Shown in pieces: positions 6,460 to 15,345 of a stretch of DNA of 64,000 nt. Numbering within the stretch: position 1 is the stretch's first letter; each line of letters begins with the position of its first letter. The DNA comes from an uncultured Rhodospirillales bacterium (lineage in GTDB: Bacteria; Pseudomonadota; Alphaproteobacteria; CACIAM-22H2), in NCBI GenBank assembly GCA_937926175.1, contig CALANV010000037.1, positions 1 through 64,000 of the forward strand, given 5' to 3'. The notes under the pieces were generated by a model, which worked only from the letters and a program-made list of their open reading frames with translations, was not told the DNA's origin and searched no databases. The position numbers were made by a program, and so were the translations under genes.

Positions 6460-7161
6460 TCAGCGCCGGTTGTACTTGCCGACGATGACGTGCGCCTGCT
6501 GCCATTCCTGGCGGCTGACCTGGAACTCGCGTGCCGGATTCCATTGCTTGAGCCGCCAGCTCCGCTCGTTCCAGCCGACCAAGTTCTTGACCATGGCGAT
6601 CATGTCGCGATCGGGCTGATGCTTGACCAGGAGCACGTCATCGCCGCGCAGCGGCGGCAGCGACGGATGGACGAGCACCATGTCGCCATGGCGGTAGGCC
6701 GGCTCCATCGAATCTCCCACGACATAGACGGCGAACGCCTGCGCGACATGTTCCAGCGGCCTGGGGCGAGGGACCCAGTCGATCGGATCCGGCGTCACCA
6801 GCATGCCCGTCGGGCCGCCTTGCGCGCTGGCATAGACCGGAAGATCGCGGTCTTTCACGGTGCCGCTGGCCAGCGCGACCGGACTTACCCGGTGCGCGGT
6901 GTCATCATGCCGTTGCAGGCGGGCCCGGTCGTCGGCACCGTCCTGGTGCCGCAGCGCCTGCTCGTCGACGCCGAGAATGGCCGCCAGCGCCGGGCGTATC
7001 TTCTCCGGGATCTCACGCGGCGTTCCGCGCTCGAGGAACTGCTGCAGATAGGCATGGTTCCGGCCGAGCTTGAGCGAGACCTCGGCAAGGGAGAGCCGCA
7101 GATCGGCGATGCGCTGCCGTACCAGCTGGCGGACGGGATCGTGATATTTGGTTTGGGTCAC
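6460..7161 (-). CDS. XRE-type repressor with S24 (LexA-like) domain
   Basis: A 233-residue cI-like protein. An N-terminal helix-turn-helix lies at about residues 10-65 (SLAEVSLKLGRNHAYLQQFL). The C-terminal S24 peptidase fold runs from about 105 to 230. Ser151 (VVGDSMEP) and a Lys near 192 (AMVKNL) match the Ser-Lys dyad of the family. There is no obvious Ala-Gly self-cleavage site, so I cannot say whether it is SOS-inducible. The GTG start has a strong SD (GGGGGAG). It is transcribed leftward like the rad52-like operon, with palindromic operators in front of both. It is the likely master switch of a phage remnant. Confidence 0.85.
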   Translation of the reverse strand: MTQTKYHDPVRQLVRQRIADLRLSLAEVSLKLGRNHAYLQQFLERGTPREIPEKIRPALAAILGVDEQALRHQDGADDRARLQRHDDTAHRVSPVALASGTVKDRDLPVYASAQGGPTGMLVTPDPIDWVPRPRPLEHVAQAFAVYVVGDSMEPAYRHGDMVLVHPSLPPLRGDDVLLVKHQPDRDMIAMVKNLVGWNERSWRLKQWNPAREFQVSRQEWQQAHVIVGKYNRR

Positions 7162-7195
7162 GGCGAGCTCCCCCGGAAGCCTGCGAATCGGGACA

Positions 7196-7219
7196 TAGGA
7201 TAAATCCTACATATCCTAT
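7196..7219 (-). promoter_or_regulatory. Autoregulatory operator of the repressor gene
   Basis: A perfect palindrome TAGGA-TAAA-TCCTA at 7196-7209, with an additional TCCTA half-site at 7214-7218. It lies about 35 nt upstream of the repressor GTG and matches the site at 6313-6326. Confidence 0.7.
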
Positions 7220-7256
7220 CGCGGGCCGCAGGGCCAGCATCGCGGCGGGGCCCAAG

Positions 7257-8096
7257 TCAGCGTTGCCCGTCCGCCGGGGCGGGCTCGCGACCGCGCGGTA
7301 TCGGCAGATACTCGACGCCCCGCTGCGTGCGGACAGGCTGCGGGTAGAGGTTCATCAACTCCAGCACTTCCGGCGGCATGTCGGTGTTGACGTTGAGGCC
7401 CAGCTCCTTCGCCTCGGCGGCGGAAATCGGATAGTCGTGCGTCCAGGCGCCCTCGGTCAGCTTGCGAGCAATCGCCTCGGCGCGTTCGGGCGGCATTTTA
7501 CCCTTGAGCAGGCTGATCGCCGCGTTGCGCATCTGGTCGATCGCCTTGCGACCGACATCGGCGAGGATGAGCGTGTTGTCATCGATTTCGGCGACCGGCT
7601 TGCGATCGAGGACCGTCAGGATTGATGCCGCCGGCAGTTGTCCGACCTGAGGGTCGATCGGACCGAGCACCGAGTGCGTGCACATGACGATCTCGTCCGC
7701 GGCGAGTGCGATCAGTGTGCCGCCGGACATGGCATAGTGCGGAACGAAAACCGTCACCTTCGACGGATGGGCATCGACCGCCCGGGCGATCTGCAGCGCC
7801 GCGACGGCAAGCCCGCCCGGCGTGTGCAGGACAATGTCGAGGGGAATGTCGTCGTCGGTCATCTCGATCGCACGCAGGACGTCTTCCGAATCGTTGATGT
7901 CGATGTACCGCATCACGGGAAAGCCGAGCAGGCGCATCGTTTCCTGTCGATGCACGAGGACGATCACGCGCGAACCGCGCTGCCGCTGGATCTGCGCGAT
8001 CTTCCGCTGGCGCTGGATCTCCATCAGTTTCTGCCGGAACAGCGGCTGTATCGCGGTGAAGATGATGAAGATCCAGAAGAGATCGAGGATCGACAT
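7257..8096 (-). CDS. SDH-family (ClpP-class) membrane-anchored serine protease
   Basis: A 279-residue protein with an N-terminal hydrophobic anchor (ILDLFWIFIIFTAIQPLF), a basic helix, and a ClpP/crotonase-fold domain. It carries HTPGG and the nucleophile-elbow-like AMSGGTLIAL, as in the 'serine dehydrogenase proteinase' family. The annotation of that family as a protease is by homology and its substrate is unknown. It is a single gene with its own upstream region. It marks the return to ordinary host-like DNA after the phage module. Confidence 0.8.
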   Translation of the reverse strand: MSILDLFWIFIIFTAIQPLFRQKLMEIQRQRKIAQIQRQRGSRVIVLVHRQETMRLLGFPVMRYIDINDSEDVLRAIEMTDDDIPLDIVLHTPGGLAVAALQIARAVDAHPSKVTVFVPHYAMSGGTLIALAADEIVMCTHSVLGPIDPQVGQLPAASILTVLDRKPVAEIDDNTLILADVGRKAIDQMRNAAISLLKGKMPPERAEAIARKLTEGAWTHDYPISAAEAKELGLNVNTDMPPEVLELMNLYPQPVRTQRGVEYLPIPRGREPAPADGQR

Positions 8097-8243
8097 GGCG
8101 AATTCTCCGTACCCTGTCGCGGTTCACACGGACCGCGACCGATCGATGCCGGCAATCCTAGGCCAGTCCAGGCGGCACGGGCCAGCGTGACGGGTGCGGC
8201 AGAGAGTCCGGGGCCGCCGTATCGGCCGACGGCGCCAACGACG

Positions 8244-8272
8244 AAGGGGCGGCCGACGATCGGCCGCCCCTT
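8244..8272. terminator. Strong bidirectional hairpin
   Basis: A perfect 13-bp stem (8244-8256 with 8260-8272) and 3-nt loop CGA, bounded by AA and TT. It lies in the 406-nt gene-free stretch 8097-8502, where it probably ends the leftward cupin transcript. Nothing else is recognised there. Confidence 0.75.
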
Positions 8273-8502
8273 GATGCGGGGGATCGTCTTCTCCCGCGTT
8301 TCAGTTCGCGCCGTTGTCCTGCGCGGCGATGGCTGCGAGCCGCCGCCGACTCCCTTGTCGGAGCGCTGTCGGATTCCCGGTACCTCGGGGAAGGGTCGAG
8401 GGGGTACCAAGAACCGTTCGACCGATCGCCACCAGCCGTCGCTCGCGACAGGCCGGCATTTTCTCCTCTCGGGGCGCGATGTCCGTGTTTCAGGGCGCGC
8501 GT

Positions 8503-9012
8503 CTAACGGATGAACTGGTCGATATACGCGTCGCCAAGGCCGACCTTGCGATAGTGCGCACGGCACATTTCGATCTTGGTGAATACGTCTTCGTAGCCGG
8601 TCGGCTTTCCGGTCTCGTCGACGTAGATCATCGCCCCGGAGATGTTGAAGAAGGTGATCATTTCGTCGTCGGAATCCACCGTCAGCGTATGGACCTCGCC
8701 CGGCGGCTCGTAGACGAAGCTGCCGGGGGTTGCGACCCAGTCGTGTTCGAGGTAGCGCCAACTGCCTTTGATCACATAGCCGACGACGATCATGGGATGC
8801 CGATGCCGGCTCAGGATGCCCGCGCGGCGAACCCGCAGCAGGTTGCACCAGCCGCCGTTGACCGTATTGAGCAGCAACGGCCGGAACCAGACATTGTCGG
8901 CCTGCGGAACCCACACGCGCTCGTCGTCCGGAATCGCCTGGGTGACGATCTCCGGTTGAATGCCGATCGCCGAGAGCATCGGAATCTGGGTTTTCGTGGC
9001 ACTGTCCTGCAT
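8503..9012 (-). CDS. Cupin dioxygenase, 2,4'-dihydroxyacetophenone dioxygenase-like
   Basis: A 169-residue single-domain cupin. The motifs LRVRRAGILSRHRHP, KGSWRYLEHDW and YEPPGEVHTLTV supply the metal-binding histidines of the two cupin boxes. The sequence resembles the 2,4'-dihydroxyacetophenone dioxygenase family, which cleaves an aromatic ketone side chain; the true substrate here is unknown. The ATG at 9012 has a good SD (GAGGAGGA). It is the second gene of an operon, 22 nt after the SDR. Confidence 0.75.
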   Translation of the reverse strand: MQDSATKTQIPMLSAIGIQPEIVTQAIPDDERVWVPQADNVWFRPLLLNTVNGGWCNLLRVRRAGILSRHRHPMIVVGYVIKGSWRYLEHDWVATPGSFVYEPPGEVHTLTVDSDDEMITFFNISGAMIYVDETGKPTGYEDVFTKIEMCRAHYRKVGLGDAYIDQFIR

Positions 9013-9034
9013 GTGTCCTCCTCGAGACGGGGGC

Positions 9035-9760
9035 TCAGACAATCGAATAGCCGCCGTCCACCGGCAGGATGACGCCGGTGACGAACCGGGCGGCGGCGGA
9101 GCATAGGAACAGCACGACGTCGGCGACCTCCTCGGGTTCACCCCAGCGGCCGAGCGGCGTGCGGTTGAGGATCGGTGCCTCCCGCGCCGGATCGTTGCGG
9201 ACGGTTTCCGTCATCGGAGTCCGGATCCAACCCGGCGCCACCGCATTGACGCGAATGCGATCCGGGGCCCAGGCGACGGCCAGCGACTTGGTCAGCTGCG
9301 CGATACCGCCCTTGCTCGCCGCATAGGCGGGGGCGTGCGGCGCGCCGAAGAAACTGTACATCGACGCCATGTTGACGATCGCACCGCCCTCCGCCGGGAA
9401 CTTCGGCTTGGTGGCTGCGCACACCCGCATGGTGCCCTCGAGATTGCAGTCGATGACCTGCTGAAAATCGGCGACGTGGAACTCGTCGCGCCGCCGGATC
9501 ATGCCCGCGCAGTTTACGACGACGTCGATCCGGTCGAAGGGCGCAACGAGCGTCGCGACCGAGTCGTCGCTGGTGACGTCGACCTCGCGGAGATCGATGC
9601 CCAGGAACCCGGCTTCGCGGCGTGCCGCTTCGACTTCCGCTTTCGGTCCGCTCGCAACCGTTCTGCACCCAGCTTTCGCGAATGCCTTGGCGATCGCCGC
9701 GCCGATGCCGCGCGTACCGCCCGTGACGAGGGCGACCTTTCCCTGAAGATCCGGATACAC
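9035..9760 (-). CDS. Short-chain dehydrogenase/reductase (SDR)
   Basis: A 241-residue classical SDR. The NAD(P)-binding motif is TGGTRGIG, with NCAG after strand 4. The catalytic set is Ser in NMASMYS and YxxxK in YAASKGG, and the C-terminal PVDGGYS signature is present. The GTG at 9760 is chosen because the protein then begins directly before the Rossmann strand, with a GAGAGAG tract upstream; the frame stays open further upstream. It is cotranscribed with the cupin. A decayed GntR regulator lies just upstream on the other strand, so the pair may once have been an inducible catabolic unit. Confidence 0.85.
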   Translation of the reverse strand: MYPDLQGKVALVTGGTRGIGAAIAKAFAKAGCRTVASGPKAEVEAARREAGFLGIDLREVDVTSDDSVATLVAPFDRIDVVVNCAGMIRRRDEFHVADFQQVIDCNLEGTMRVCAATKPKFPAEGGAIVNMASMYSFFGAPHAPAYAASKGGIAQLTKSLAVAWAPDRIRVNAVAPGWIRTPMTETVRNDPAREAPILNRTPLGRWGEPEEVADVVLFLCSAAARFVTGVILPVDGGYSIV

Positions 9761-9895
9761 GAAGACGTCTCTCTCTTTGTCGGGAACGCTGCTACCATTC
9801 CTCGTATCACATATGCAAGACATGAGGTCGCCGGAACCGAGGTGCGCACGACCTTCGGGCCTCGCCACCGGAAGGCTCGCCAAGATTGAGGGGCG

Positions 9896-10167
9896 AAATT
9901 CCCGACCGATCTCGTCTGCGATCACGTGCGCGCGCGTGTCGTCGAGGGGCGTCTGCAGCTCGGCGCCGCCGTCTAGGAGAACGCGCTGGCCGCGACGCGG
10001 GGCATCTCGAAGAGGCTGGCGCGCGAGGCGCTGCTCCGCCTCAGGACCGAAGGCCTGATCGAGGTGTTGCCGCAGAAGGGGGCTTCATCTTCAAGCGGTG
10101 GCCGGAGGAGGTCGCCGAGATCTGTGAGCCGCGCGCGATCCTGGAACGGGAGTCGCCCGAGCCGTGA
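9896..10167 (+). pseudogene. GntR-family regulator remnant
   Basis: Translation gives a recognisable GntR winged helix: DHVRARVVEGRLQLG, then a TAG stop at 9974-9976, then LAREALLRLRTEGLIEVLPQKG. A frame change near 10078-10082 follows, then GFIFKRWPEEVAEICEPRAILERE. No start codon is available, because a TGA lies immediately upstream in frame. The sequence ends after the first residues of the effector domain, where about 130 further residues are expected. It is broken by at least three lesions. Confidence 0.75.
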
Positions 10168-10174
10168 CGGCTAC

Positions 10175-10654
10175 GTTTTTCAGTTTCCCGTAGACCTTGT
10201 TCGTCGATGCAAATACGAGCGGGACGGGTCGCTGCCGCGCCCGCGGCGCCTCGAGAAGGTTGAGGGTGCCGCGCGCATTGATCTCGAAGTCGCCGATCGG
10301 GTCGACAAGGCTCGTCGTCACGGCGACCTGCGCGGCGAAGTGGAACACGAGGTCGGCGGCCGCAACGGCGTCGTTCAGCTTCTGCACGTCGCGGATGTCG
10401 GTAAGCAGGACCTGGATCCGGGATCCGTGACGGTGCCGTAGCCAGACGATGTTCCTCTCGACCTTTGGCCGCGCGAGGCTGTCGTAGATGATGACAGTAT
10501 AGCCTTTGCTGGCGAGCCGGCCGGCGAGGTTTCATCCCACGAAGCCGGCGCCGCCGGTGATCAGGGGCGCGTTGCCGCCGTCATCTGCCTGATGCGTGCG
10601 GCCCGGCGTCTGCACACCCTCGGAGCCTTTCGCGCCCCGACCGCGGCACGTCAT
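10175..10654 (-). pseudogene. Truncated NAD-dependent sugar epimerase (paratose 2-epimerase-like)
   Basis: Reading leftward from an ATG at 10654 that overlaps the intact epimerase stop (ATGA), one finds PLITGGAGFVG, an in-frame TGA, then NLAGRLASKGYTVIIYDS, and later DLVFHFAAQVAVTTS, NARGTLNLLEA and FASTNKVYGKL. This is the N-terminal third of an extended SDR with a nonsense codon inside the dinucleotide loop. Homology stops near 10175, next to the end of the GntR remnant. Confidence 0.78.
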
Positions 10655-11769
10655 GCCATCAGCCTTCGCCGCACGAGTTCCGCCGCTGCGCGCTCGGTCC
10701 GATCTTCGGCCTGCTGTGTGTTCAGCCAATCCACGAATTCGCTCAGACCCTGGTCGAAACTCACCCGCGGTTCGAAACCCAGCACCTCGCGCGCAAGCGA
10801 AATGTCAGCAAAACAATGCCGGATGTCGCCCACGCGATAGCGTCGGGTTATCTCCGGGGCGAACTCCGGCCGCCCCATGACGGTCGCCAGCCGCCGGGCG
10901 ACCTCCTCGATGGTGAAGCTCTGGCCGCTGCCGACGTTCACCACATGACCGTCGGCGTGCGGCGACTCCAGGGCCAGGCGGCAGGCCCGCGCGACGTCGC
11001 GGACATGGACGAAATCGCGGCGCTGCCGGCCGTCCTCGAAGACAAGCGGGCGGCGCCCGTTGAGCAGGCGCGACGCGAAGATCGCGAGGACGCCGGTATA
11101 TGGGTTGGAAAGCGCCTGACGGGTGCCATAGACGTTGAAGAAGCGCAGCGCCACGGTCGGAATCCGATAGGCGCTGCCGACCAGAAGGCACATGCGCTCC
11201 TGAACGTATTTCGATAGGGCGTAGATCGACGCCAGATCGGGCCGTTTGCTCTCGGGTGTCGGTACGGGCACGAGCTTCTGTCCGGACGAGTCGAACAGAT
11301 CCCAGCGGCCTTGAGTCACCTCAGCGGTCGAACGCAGGGCGGTCTCGACCAGCGTGCCGTCGGCGCGTCGGTACAAACCTTCGCCATAGATGCTCATGGA
11401 CGAGGCGACAACCAGACGTTCGACGGGGCGATCGATCAGCGCCTGCAGGAGGACGGCGGTCCCAAGGTCGTTGACGGCGACGTAATCGGTCACCTGGTAC
11501 ATGCTCTGTCCGACCCCGACCATCGCAGCGAGATGGAAGACGGCATCGACGTCCGCGAGCGCGCGCTGCATCTGCACGGGATCGCGGACGTCACCGTGGA
11601 CGAGGTCGACGGCGCGGGGGAGATAGTCGGGCCAAGCGCCGTGCCGACCGTGCACCTGCGGGATCAGGTTGTCGAAAATTCTGACGTCGTATCCGTTGGC
11701 GATGAGTTCGTCCGCGAGATGTGAGCCAATGAAGCCAGCGCCGCCGATGATCAATACGGTTCTGATCAT
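10651..11769 (-). CDS. NAD-dependent nucleoside-sugar epimerase/dehydratase
   Basis: A 372-residue extended SDR. IIGGAGFIGSHLAD is the dinucleotide loop, VFHLAAMVGVG follows, the catalytic YxxxK is YALSKYVQ, and LRFFNVYGTRQ and RDFVHVRDVA are typical of UDP-glucose epimerase-like enzymes acting on nucleotide sugars. The exact sugar is unknown. The ATG at 11769 precedes the Rossmann strand directly; its SD is weak. It was once coupled to the downstream epimerase that is now a pseudogene, suggesting a reduced surface-polysaccharide locus. Confidence 0.85.
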   Translation of the reverse strand: MIRTVLIIGGAGFIGSHLADELIANGYDVRIFDNLIPQVHGRHGAWPDYLPRAVDLVHGDVRDPVQMQRALADVDAVFHLAAMVGVGQSMYQVTDYVAVNDLGTAVLLQALIDRPVERLVVASSMSIYGEGLYRRADGTLVETALRSTAEVTQGRWDLFDSSGQKLVPVPTPESKRPDLASIYALSKYVQERMCLLVGSAYRIPTVALRFFNVYGTRQALSNPYTGVLAIFASRLLNGRRPLVFEDGRQRRDFVHVRDVARACRLALESPHADGHVVNVGSGQSFTIEEVARRLATVMGRPEFAPEITRRYRVGDIRHCFADISLAREVLGFEPRVSFDQGLSEFVDWLNTQQAEDRTERAAAELVRRRLMA

Positions 11770-11962
11770 AATTTCGTTGGAGGTTCGGACGGTGAGGACG
11801 CTGGGAAAACGCAGCCATATTCGGGTTGTTCCGATCGCGAACGGCGACGGCGCGAAAAGACGATTGTAACGGACATGCACCGGCAATTGTTCGATGCGAG
11901 CCGGCGGACGCCCCCGTAATACCTCCGGAGTTGCGAGAGACCGTCGGGGTAAGTCATCGGTG

Positions 11963-11985
11963 CGGAACACGTCGTCCGTGTTCCG
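11963..11985. promoter_or_regulatory. Inverted repeat in divergent promoter region
   Basis: CGGAACACG (11963-11971) and CGTGTTCCG (11977-11985) pair perfectly around TCGTC. The site sits in the 350-nt stretch 11770-12119 between the divergent epimerase and membrane-protein genes, so it may be an operator. Nothing else is recognised in that stretch. Confidence 0.4.
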
Positions 11986-12119
11986 AATCGTTGCCGGCTA
12001 CGCTGCTGCCGGCCTGAAACGGATTCGCACGGTCGTGCTGTCGACGGTGCCATTTCGAGGAACAATTTGATTTACGACACGGTTCGTATCCGAGCTAAAG
12101 CTTTTGAGGAGTCCTCGTC

Positions 12120-13007
12120 ATGGTTCGGGCAACCACGTATGAGAGTTCCGGGGCCACGACTACTGTCGTTACGCCCTCGCTCGCGGCGCGCGTGCGGATG
12201 ATTTCGTGGGGTGCCGTATTCGCCGGAGTCGTGATCTCTCTCATCACGCAGTTCCTGCTCAGCATGCTCGGCGTCGGGATCGGCGTCAGCACGATCGATC
12301 CGGCGACCGCAGGTACACCGGAGGCCGGCACGTTATCCATCGCCGGCGCAATATGGTGGACCGTATCCGGGATCATTGCCGCATTCGTCGGCGGCTGGGT
12401 GGCTGCACGTCTGTCCGGCGTGCCGATTGCAACGTCGGCGGCACTTCATGGGCTGGTCACGTGGGCGACGACGATGCTCGTCGTATTCTATTTGATGACG
12501 AGTGCCGCGGGCGCGTTGATCGGGGGCGCGTTCGGCGTGTTGAGCAACGTGATGTCCGGCCTGGGGCAGGCGGCGCAGGTGGTCGTGCCGCAGCTGGCGG
12601 ATGCCACAGAAGGCCCCATGGCCGATCTCCGGCAGGAGATCGAAGGCGTCATTCGCGGCACCGACCAGGCGCAGCAAACCCGGTCACTGACGATGATTAC
12701 GCGCGCGGTGACGGCAGACGATCTTTCGCCCGCCGAACGGGATCAGGCCGAGAGCACACTCGCGCAGCAGGCCGGCATCTCGCAGGACGAGGCGCGCACC
12801 CGCATCGATCAGTGGCGCGAGACCTATCGCCGCAATGCCGAGCAGTTGCAGCAGCAGGCTCGCCAGACGGCGGAGACGACGGCGCGTGTCGTTTCCAGGG
12901 CGGCGATTTACGGGTTCATCGCATTGGTCCTGGGGGCGATCGCCGGCGCCTTGGGCGGGCGCGTCGGACGGCCGCCGGAGCAGGCATCGGCGGCTCCCGC
13001 CGACTGA
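12120..13007 (+). CDS. Membrane protein of unknown function
   Basis: A 295-residue inner-membrane protein. There are hydrophobic segments at about residues 28-50, 76-95, 108-135 and 260-280, and a polar, Gln- and Arg-rich helical region between the third and fourth (about 150-255). Glycine-rich helices (IIAAFVGGWVAARLSG) resemble small alphaproteobacterial membrane proteins sometimes labelled PhnA-like. I do not assign a function. The start ATG has SD GAGGAG. It is followed by a strong hairpin shared with the convergent mlaC-like gene. Confidence 0.75.
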   Translation: MVRATTYESSGATTTVVTPSLAARVRMISWGAVFAGVVISLITQFLLSMLGVGIGVSTIDPATAGTPEAGTLSIAGAIWWTVSGIIAAFVGGWVAARLSGVPIATSAALHGLVTWATTMLVVFYLMTSAAGALIGGAFGVLSNVMSGLGQAAQVVVPQLADATEGPMADLRQEIEGVIRGTDQAQQTRSLTMITRAVTADDLSPAERDQAESTLAQQAGISQDEARTRIDQWRETYRRNAEQLQQQARQTAETTARVVSRAAIYGFIALVLGAIAGALGGRVGRPPEQASAAPAD

Positions 13008-13051
13008 CCGTATCCCGACGACGACACGCTATCGTTCGTCTGCCTGAAATG

Positions 13052-13086
13052 CCGCGGCCGGGCACAAGGCCAGTGCCCGGCCGCGG
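13052..13086. terminator. Bidirectional terminator hairpin
   Basis: A perfect 14-bp stem (13052-13065 with 13073-13086) and a 7-nt loop, between two convergent genes. It is very GC-rich and has no T-tract. Confidence 0.75.
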
Positions 13087-13100
13087 TAGCCGCGATCGGG

Positions 13101-13703
13101 TCAGGGCTGCTGCGATGCCTTCGCGCGCAACGTACGTATCAGCCCGTCCATGCCTTCGCGCTGCACGACGGACGTAAAGTCGGAACGCTGCGTCACCAGC
13201 AGGCTGACGCCTTCGATGATGATGTCGACGATCCGCATCCCGTTCTCGGTCTGGCGGACCCGCCATTCATAGTTCAGCGGCGCCGAGTTCCCCCGCATGA
13301 TTTCGGTTCTGGCGAGATAATCGCCGTCCCCGAGGTCGCGCAGGTTCGTGATGTTGAAACCGCTTACCGTCTCGTCGGCGAGACGGCGGGCATATGATCG
13401 CGTGACGAAATCGGTGAACGCCTCCAGGAAATCCTGTCGCTGCTGTGCGCTCGCCGTGTTCCAGTGACGGCCGAGTATGAACCGGCCGATTGCCACGAAA
13501 TCGAAACCCCGCCGGAAAATCTCCTCCAGGCGCTCGGCTTTCACCGAAGTCGGCTGATCGGATTGAAGAACGCCGATGGCTTCGTTGCCAAGATCGTTGA
13601 TGAATGCCCGCGCCGCCTGGGGCGACGCGTCGGCCGGGCGAGGAAAGAGACCCGCAGCCGACGCGGCGGCGAGGAGGGCAAGGAAGAAGCGTCTGCTCTG
13701 CAT
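13101..13703 (-). CDS. MlaC/Ttg2D-family periplasmic lipid-binding protein
   Basis: A 200-residue exported protein. The signal peptide is MQSRRFFLALLAAASAAGLF followed by a processing-like site near ADAS. The body has the toluene-tolerance/MlaC features: FINDLGNEAIGVLQSD, FDFVAIGRFILGRHW, FLEAFTDFVTRSYARRL and IVDIIIEGVSLLVTQRSDF. MlaC shuttles phospholipids between outer and inner membrane. No mlaD/E/F partners are nearby, so it may be a lone paralogue, for example one tied to hopanoid or lipid transport. The ATG at 13703 has a GAGAGAAAG SD and lies 22 nt after otsA. Confidence 0.85.
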   Translation of the reverse strand: MQSRRFFLALLAAASAAGLFPRPADASPQAARAFINDLGNEAIGVLQSDQPTSVKAERLEEIFRRGFDFVAIGRFILGRHWNTASAQQRQDFLEAFTDFVTRSYARRLADETVSGFNITNLRDLGDGDYLARTEIMRGNSAPLNYEWRVRQTENGMRIVDIIIEGVSLLVTQRSDFTSVVQREGMDGLIRTLRAKASQQP

Positions 13704-13725
13704 GCGACTTTCTCTCGGTCGACGG

Positions 13726-15162
13726 CTAAGTGGCAGGCAACGGTTCCGTATGGGACTTCGTTCCGACATGCTCGACCGTTTCCTTGGCGCGCGGCGGGAT
13801 GCCGGCAAGGGTGGCCAGGAAGTCTTCTCGCCAGTTTGCGATCGTGTTCCGGCGGAGCACGTCCATCAGCCGGCGCCAACGGTCGCGGCGTTCGTCGAGC
13901 GGCATCACCAGGGCCGCGTGCAGCGCGTCGGCCATGCCGGAGGGATCGAACGGGTTGACGATGATGGCGTCCGTGAGTTCGTGCGCGGCCCCGGCGAACC
14001 GCGACAGGACGAGCACGCCCGGATCCTGCGGGTCCTGCGCGGCGACGTACTCTTTCGCGACCAGATTCATCCCGTCGCGCAGCGGGCTGACGAAGCCGAC
14101 GCGGCTGACCCGGTAGAAGCCGGCAAGAGTCTGGCGTGACATCGGCTTGTTCAGGTAGCGGATCGGTACCCAGTCGAACTCGGCGAAACGTCCGTTGATG
14201 CGACCGGCCATTGCCTCGAGCTCGCGCCGAAGGCTGCGATACTGCGCGATCTCGCCCCGGGAGTGCGGCGCGATCTGCAGAAAGGTGACGCGCGCATGAT
14301 GCTCGTGCCAGCGCGTGAGCAGGTCCTGGAACGCGGCGAAACGGTTGGGCAGGCCCTTGCTGTAGTCGAGGCGGTCGACACCGATGATGAGCTGACGGCC
14401 GGCAAGACTGTCGCGCAGGCGCTGCGTATCGGGCGCGTTCGCCGCCGCTTCGGCCAAGGCGGCAAAATCCGAGGTATCGATGCCGATCGGAAAAGCGCCG
14501 ACGCGCGTGCGGTGGCCGAAGGCCTCGATGCCGTCGCTCGTGACCCGGCCACCGGCCTCGTGACTTATGTAGTCGAGAAGTGCACGGACATCATTGGCTG
14601 TCTGGAAACCGACGAGATCGTAGGCGCACAGAGATTCGACGATGACCTCGTGCCCGGGGAGCGCGGTCAGAACCTCGGTGGTCGGGAAGGGCGTATGCAG
14701 AAAGAAGCCGATGCGATTGCCGACGCCGAGCCGCCGGAGCTCGGCGGCAAGCGGAATGAGATGATAGTCATGGACCCAGATCAGATCGTCGGGCTGGAGC
14801 AGCTTCGCAAGCGTCGCGGCAAGGTGTGCATTCACCCTCAGATAGCCGTTGAAGTCGGCACGCTGGAACTCGAGCAGGCCGAGTCGGTAATGGAACAGCG
14901 GCCACAGCGAGCTGTTGGCATAACCCAGATAGTAGGCCCGATGGTCCTCGGCGCTGAGATCGACCGTCGCAAAGGTGATGCGCCCGACTGTTTGCAGATG
15001 CGGCTTCCACGTCGGTTCCTCGACGATGTCGCCGCTCCATCCGAACCAGATTCCGCCGTAGTGACGCAAGGCGTCGCGGATCGCCACGGCAAGCCCGCCC
15101 GCTCGCGAGATGCGCTCGCGCGGAGAGCTGACGCGGTTCGATACGACGACAAGACGACTCAC
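13726..15162 (-). CDS. otsA: Trehalose-6-phosphate synthase
   Basis: A GT20 glycosyltransferase of 478 residues that joins UDP-glucose and glucose-6-phosphate. The N-terminus SRLVVVSNRV, AGGLAVAI, WFGWSG, VHDYHLIPLAAELR, GFFLHTPFP, GVDRLDYSKGLPNR and SPLRDGMNLVAKEYVAAQ are the family signatures. GTG at 15162 is preferred over GTG at 15171 because the SD (ACGGA) is then properly spaced and the protein begins like E. coli OtsA. It lies downstream of otsB in the same direction. Trehalose serves in osmotic and desiccation protection. Confidence 0.95.
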   Translation of the reverse strand: MSRLVVVSNRVSSPRERISRAGGLAVAIRDALRHYGGIWFGWSGDIVEEPTWKPHLQTVGRITFATVDLSAEDHRAYYLGYANSSLWPLFHYRLGLLEFQRADFNGYLRVNAHLAATLAKLLQPDDLIWVHDYHLIPLAAELRRLGVGNRIGFFLHTPFPTTEVLTALPGHEVIVESLCAYDLVGFQTANDVRALLDYISHEAGGRVTSDGIEAFGHRTRVGAFPIGIDTSDFAALAEAAANAPDTQRLRDSLAGRQLIIGVDRLDYSKGLPNRFAAFQDLLTRWHEHHARVTFLQIAPHSRGEIAQYRSLRRELEAMAGRINGRFAEFDWVPIRYLNKPMSRQTLAGFYRVSRVGFVSPLRDGMNLVAKEYVAAQDPQDPGVLVLSRFAGAAHELTDAIIVNPFDPSGMADALHAALVMPLDERRDRWRRLMDVLRRNTIANWREDFLATLAGIPPRAKETVEHVGTKSHTEPLPAT

Positions 15163-15345
15163 GGACGTCACTCCGTCAGATGCAACGATAACCTAGCATG
15201 TTTGGATAGCGAACCTGATTACTTTATCACGCGTAAATGTTGGTGCGAAAGGCAGCTGAGACAAGCCTCCGATCAGTTGGTCGATTCGTTCGCAGATCGT
15301 CGCCGGCGTCGGCGACGATCGCGTGCTGCGCCTCACGGGCGCCAG

